A stretch of DNA of 50,014 nt from the NCBI GenBank assembly GCA_019752115.1, contig JAIEMN010000073.1, positions 1-50,014 of the forward strand, given 5' to 3'. The notes beneath the pieces are model-generated. The model worked only from the letters and a program-made list of their open reading frames with translations, was not told the origin of the DNA and ran no database searches. The DNA is from Gemmatimonadaceae bacterium (GTDB lineage Bacteria; Gemmatimonadota; Gemmatimonadetes; Gemmatimonadales; Gemmatimonadaceae). Position numbers and translations under genes: made by a program. How positions within the stretch are numbered: position 1 is the stretch's first letter; each line of letters begins with the position of its first letter. Of this stretch, positions 48,313-50,014 are shown piece after piece.

Positions 48313-49563
48313 TTAGGCAGGCATGGCAGAATCCGGGCGCCGCAGCGGCCAGAGCAGGCGCAGCAGCGTACGCGGGCGCAGCACCGCACTGGGTGGCACG
48401 AAGTCGCCCGTCACCCCGATCAGCAGATCGGCGAGATCACGGTCGCGCGAGAGCACGCGCGCCGCATGATTGAGCAACGCCGGAATGGCCACGGCAGTGC
48501 CGATCAGTCGCTCCACGCGCCATTTACCGGCAAAGGCGGCGTGCCGGGCGCGGGTATAGGCGGCGCCGGCGGCGTCGAGCGCCTCGCGCGACGGGGCCTC
48601 CACCATTGCCTGCGCGGCCTCGGCCACCAGCTCCCCTCCACGCAACGCGGCATAGATCCCCTCGCCGGTGAACGGGTCGAAGAAATCGGCCGCGTCGCCC
48701 ACCAACAGGGCGCCGGGGGCCCACGCGCGTCGCGCCCGCGAGGCAAAGGGGCCGGTGGCGCGCACCGGCGTGACGCGTGTGGCGTGCGCGAAGCGTGCGG
48801 CCAGCGACGGCTGCGCGGCGAGCCACGCGTCGAGGGCCCCGGCGGCATCGCCGGCGAAGTGCCGGGCGCGGTGCGCCGGTACCACGAGCGCCACGTTGGT
48901 CAGGCCACCGCTCACCTGCGCGAGCCCGACGTAGCCGGTGCGGGTCACGTGCATCTCGCCAAGCGTGCCCATGTCGCGCACGCCGTCGTAGTGCGCCACC
49001 AGCGCCACGCGCCGCGGCCAACGCGCGACGTGGGCCAGATTCAGGCGACGCGCCACGACCGAGCGCAAGCCATCGGCGCCGATGACCACCGCGGCCGAGA
49101 GCGTGGTGCCATCCCGCAGCGTCACGCCCTCCACCCGGCCGTCTGGCGCTTGGTTGATCTGCGCCACCGACGCGCCTTCCCGCACCGCCACGCCCGCCGC
49201 GCGGGCGCGCTCGAGGAGCAGCGCATCGAGCACCTCGCGTCGCACTCCCAACCCGCGATCGCGGAAGCCGCGAAAGCCGTGACGGGCCACGAACTCGCCG
49301 TGGATCTGGGCGCCGTTCGGCGCGTGCACGACCATGCCGGTCAGCTGCGCGGCGTCGCCCTGTTCGAGGGCGTCCAGCGCGCCCATGGCGGCCAGAATGC
49401 GCGAGCCCTCCGGGCTCACGTACTCGGCGCAGGGCTTCGCGCGGGGAAAGTGCGCCTTGTCGAGGACACAGACCTCGAGCCCCCGCTGCGCACAGTGCCA
49501 TGCCGCGCTGCTCCCCGCCGGCCCGCCGCCCACCACCAGCACCTGCGTGTGTTGTCGGGGCAT
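48313..49563 (-). CDS. FAD-dependent oxidoreductase (geranylgeranyl reductase/monooxygenase-like)
   Basis: 416 residues from ATG 49563, with GGAG 8 bases upstream (a GTG at 49572 would be the alternative). PHBH-type flavoprotein: dinucleotide fold VLVVGGGPAGSSAAWHCAQR, KPCAEYVSPEGSRIL, IGADGLRSVVARRLN and LLVGDAADFFDPFTGEGIY. The KPCxEYVSPEG block is typical of oxidoreductases that act on lipid-like or polyketide substrates and of geranylgeranyl reductases. With the flavin reductase next to it, it may be a monooxygenase or a reductase of isoprenoid or polyketide chains. It heads the cluster that ends with the ketoacyl synthase. Confidence 0.92.
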   Translation of the reverse strand: MPRQHTQVLVVGGGPAGSSAAWHCAQRGLEVCVLDKAHFPRAKPCAEYVSPEGSRILAAMGALDALEQGDAAQLTGMVVHAPNGAQIHGEFVARHGFRGFRDRGLGVRREVLDALLLERARAAGVAVREGASVAQINQAPDGRVEGVTLRDGTTLSAAVVIGADGLRSVVARRLNLAHVARWPRRVALVAHYDGVRDMGTLGEMHVTRTGYVGLAQVSGGLTNVALVVPAHRARHFAGDAAGALDAWLAAQPSLAARFAHATRVTPVRATGPFASRARRAWAPGALLVGDAADFFDPFTGEGIYAALRGGELVAEAAQAMVEAPSREALDAAGAAYTRARHAAFAGKWRVERLIGTAVAIPALLNHAARVLSRDRDLADLLIGVTGDFVPPSAVLRPRTLLRLLWPLRRPDSAMPA

Positions 49564-49651
49564 GCACGGCACTCCAGCCAGAGGGCACTCACGGTCTGTC
49601 TCAAAAACACACCGCGGCGTGCGAAAGGTCCAGCACGTGGTGCGCGCGGGA

Positions 49652-50014
49652 TTACTGCAGGGCCAGGGCGACCGCTGCGCCGACGAGGGTGCAGATGAGG
49701 TTCACCCGATCATTCGTAAGCCACGCGAGCCCGCCGTCGGCGTGCGTGCTGGTGCCGCAGCGATGCACAGGCTGTTCCGTGGCGCGGGCGCAGGTCGGAC
49801 ACCAGCGGCGTGCCTGCAGCCAGGCGCCCACCACCGTGTCCGCCAGGGCGCCGCAGGCGCCGGCGTAGGCCACGACGGGCACCGCCGCCCACGGAATGAG
49901 CCGCACGGCCGCCGCCAGCGTCGCGAGCGCCGCCGCAGCGGCCAGCATGCCGGCAGTGCCCGCCAGCGAGACGGCGCCCGAGGTGCCCGGGACCGCCGTC
50001 TCGCGGGTGCGGAG
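49652..50014 (-). CDS. DUF92 family membrane protein (partial)
   Basis: C-terminal 120 residues; the 5' end is beyond the window. PGTSGAVSLAGTAG, then ALADTVVGAWLQARRWCPTC, CG and GLAWLTNDRVNLICTLVGAAVALAL match the end of the DUF92 family, a polytopic membrane protein. The plant member VTE6 is a phytyl-phosphate kinase, so an isoprenoid-phosphate role is possible here; the neighbouring geranylgeranyl-reductase-like gene fits that idea. It ends 88 bases before the FAD oxidoreductase start and is on the same strand. The 49564-49651 gap shows no clear promoter. Confidence 0.85.
   Translation of the reverse strand, partial: LRTRETAVPGTSGAVSLAGTAGMLAAAAALATLAAAVRLIPWAAVPVVAYAGACGALADTVVGAWLQARRWCPTCARATEQPVHRCGTSTHADGGLAWLTNDRVNLICTLVGAAVALALQ

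Noticed and set aside
48313-50014. Geranylgeranyl-reductase-like and DUF92 genes taken as part of a photosynthesis cluster
   Set aside because: No bacteriochlorophyll, carotenoid or reaction-centre gene is visible, and the hem genes are general tetrapyrrole genes. The cluster context is closer to a polyketide or lipid pathway.
1-50014. Search for tRNA, rRNA, insertion sequences and prophage genes
   Set aside because: None was recognised by eye; small RNA genes could be missed without a covariance search.

Overview
This 50 kb, GC-rich, gene-dense window reads as bacterial chromosome. The gene set (DUF4382 lipoprotein, RND metal pump, response regulator fused to a thioredoxin-reductase-like flavoprotein, M16 peptidase, glycine-zipper and TPR proteins, several lineage-limited small proteins) and the many starts with no Shine-Dalgarno sequence point to a Gemmatimonas-like member of the Gemmatimonadota. 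That placement is an inference from family content; no rRNA lies in the window. No tRNA, rRNA, insertion sequence, prophage or CRISPR array was recognised, and no gap between genes exceeds 300 bases.

Layout. 1-744: ECF sigma factor followed by a gene cut by the window edge. 865-3598: agmatine-to-putrescine pathway (aguB, aguA) with a DUF2628 membrane protein. 3614-10429: TetR regulator, small lipoproteins, glycerate kinase, 1-Cys peroxiredoxin, lipid kinase, DUF4382 lipoprotein and a ribbon-helix-helix protein. 10577-13261: aconitase. 13484-17702: a co-directional run of patatin-ferredoxin fusion, receiver-flavoprotein fusion and cNMP-domain histidine kinase. 17736-26090: OmpR-type two-component pair, an antisense-oriented FliS-like gene, and a czcCBA-type metal efflux operon. 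26212-35693: small proteins, PsuG, two TPR proteins, an M16 peptidase, a large membrane protein and a CDP-alcohol phosphatidyltransferase. 35817-39479: an alpha/beta-hydrolase without its catalytic residues, a DsbA-like thioredoxin, a carboxylesterase and a small protein. 39601-45254: acetyl-CoA synthetase, then hemD-hemC-hemB and pyrophosphatase. 45284-50014: a translationally coupled cluster of FAD oxidoreductase, flavin reductase, methyltransferase, SRPBCC protein and ketoacyl synthase, with a DUF92 protein at the edge.

The main unusual signals are: (i) about eleven genes that begin 6-7 bases after a TAnnnT -10 box, which predicts leaderless mRNAs; (ii) a possible redox-signalling module at 13484-17702, whose flavoprotein regulator has lost both expected CxxC centres and sits beside a lipase carrying a ferredoxin domain; (iii) three very long stem-loops (about 3.65, 4.95 and 42.54 kb) with arms built from short repeated words, each placed on or directly beside a stop codon; (iv) an uncharacterised polyketide-like cluster at the right edge.
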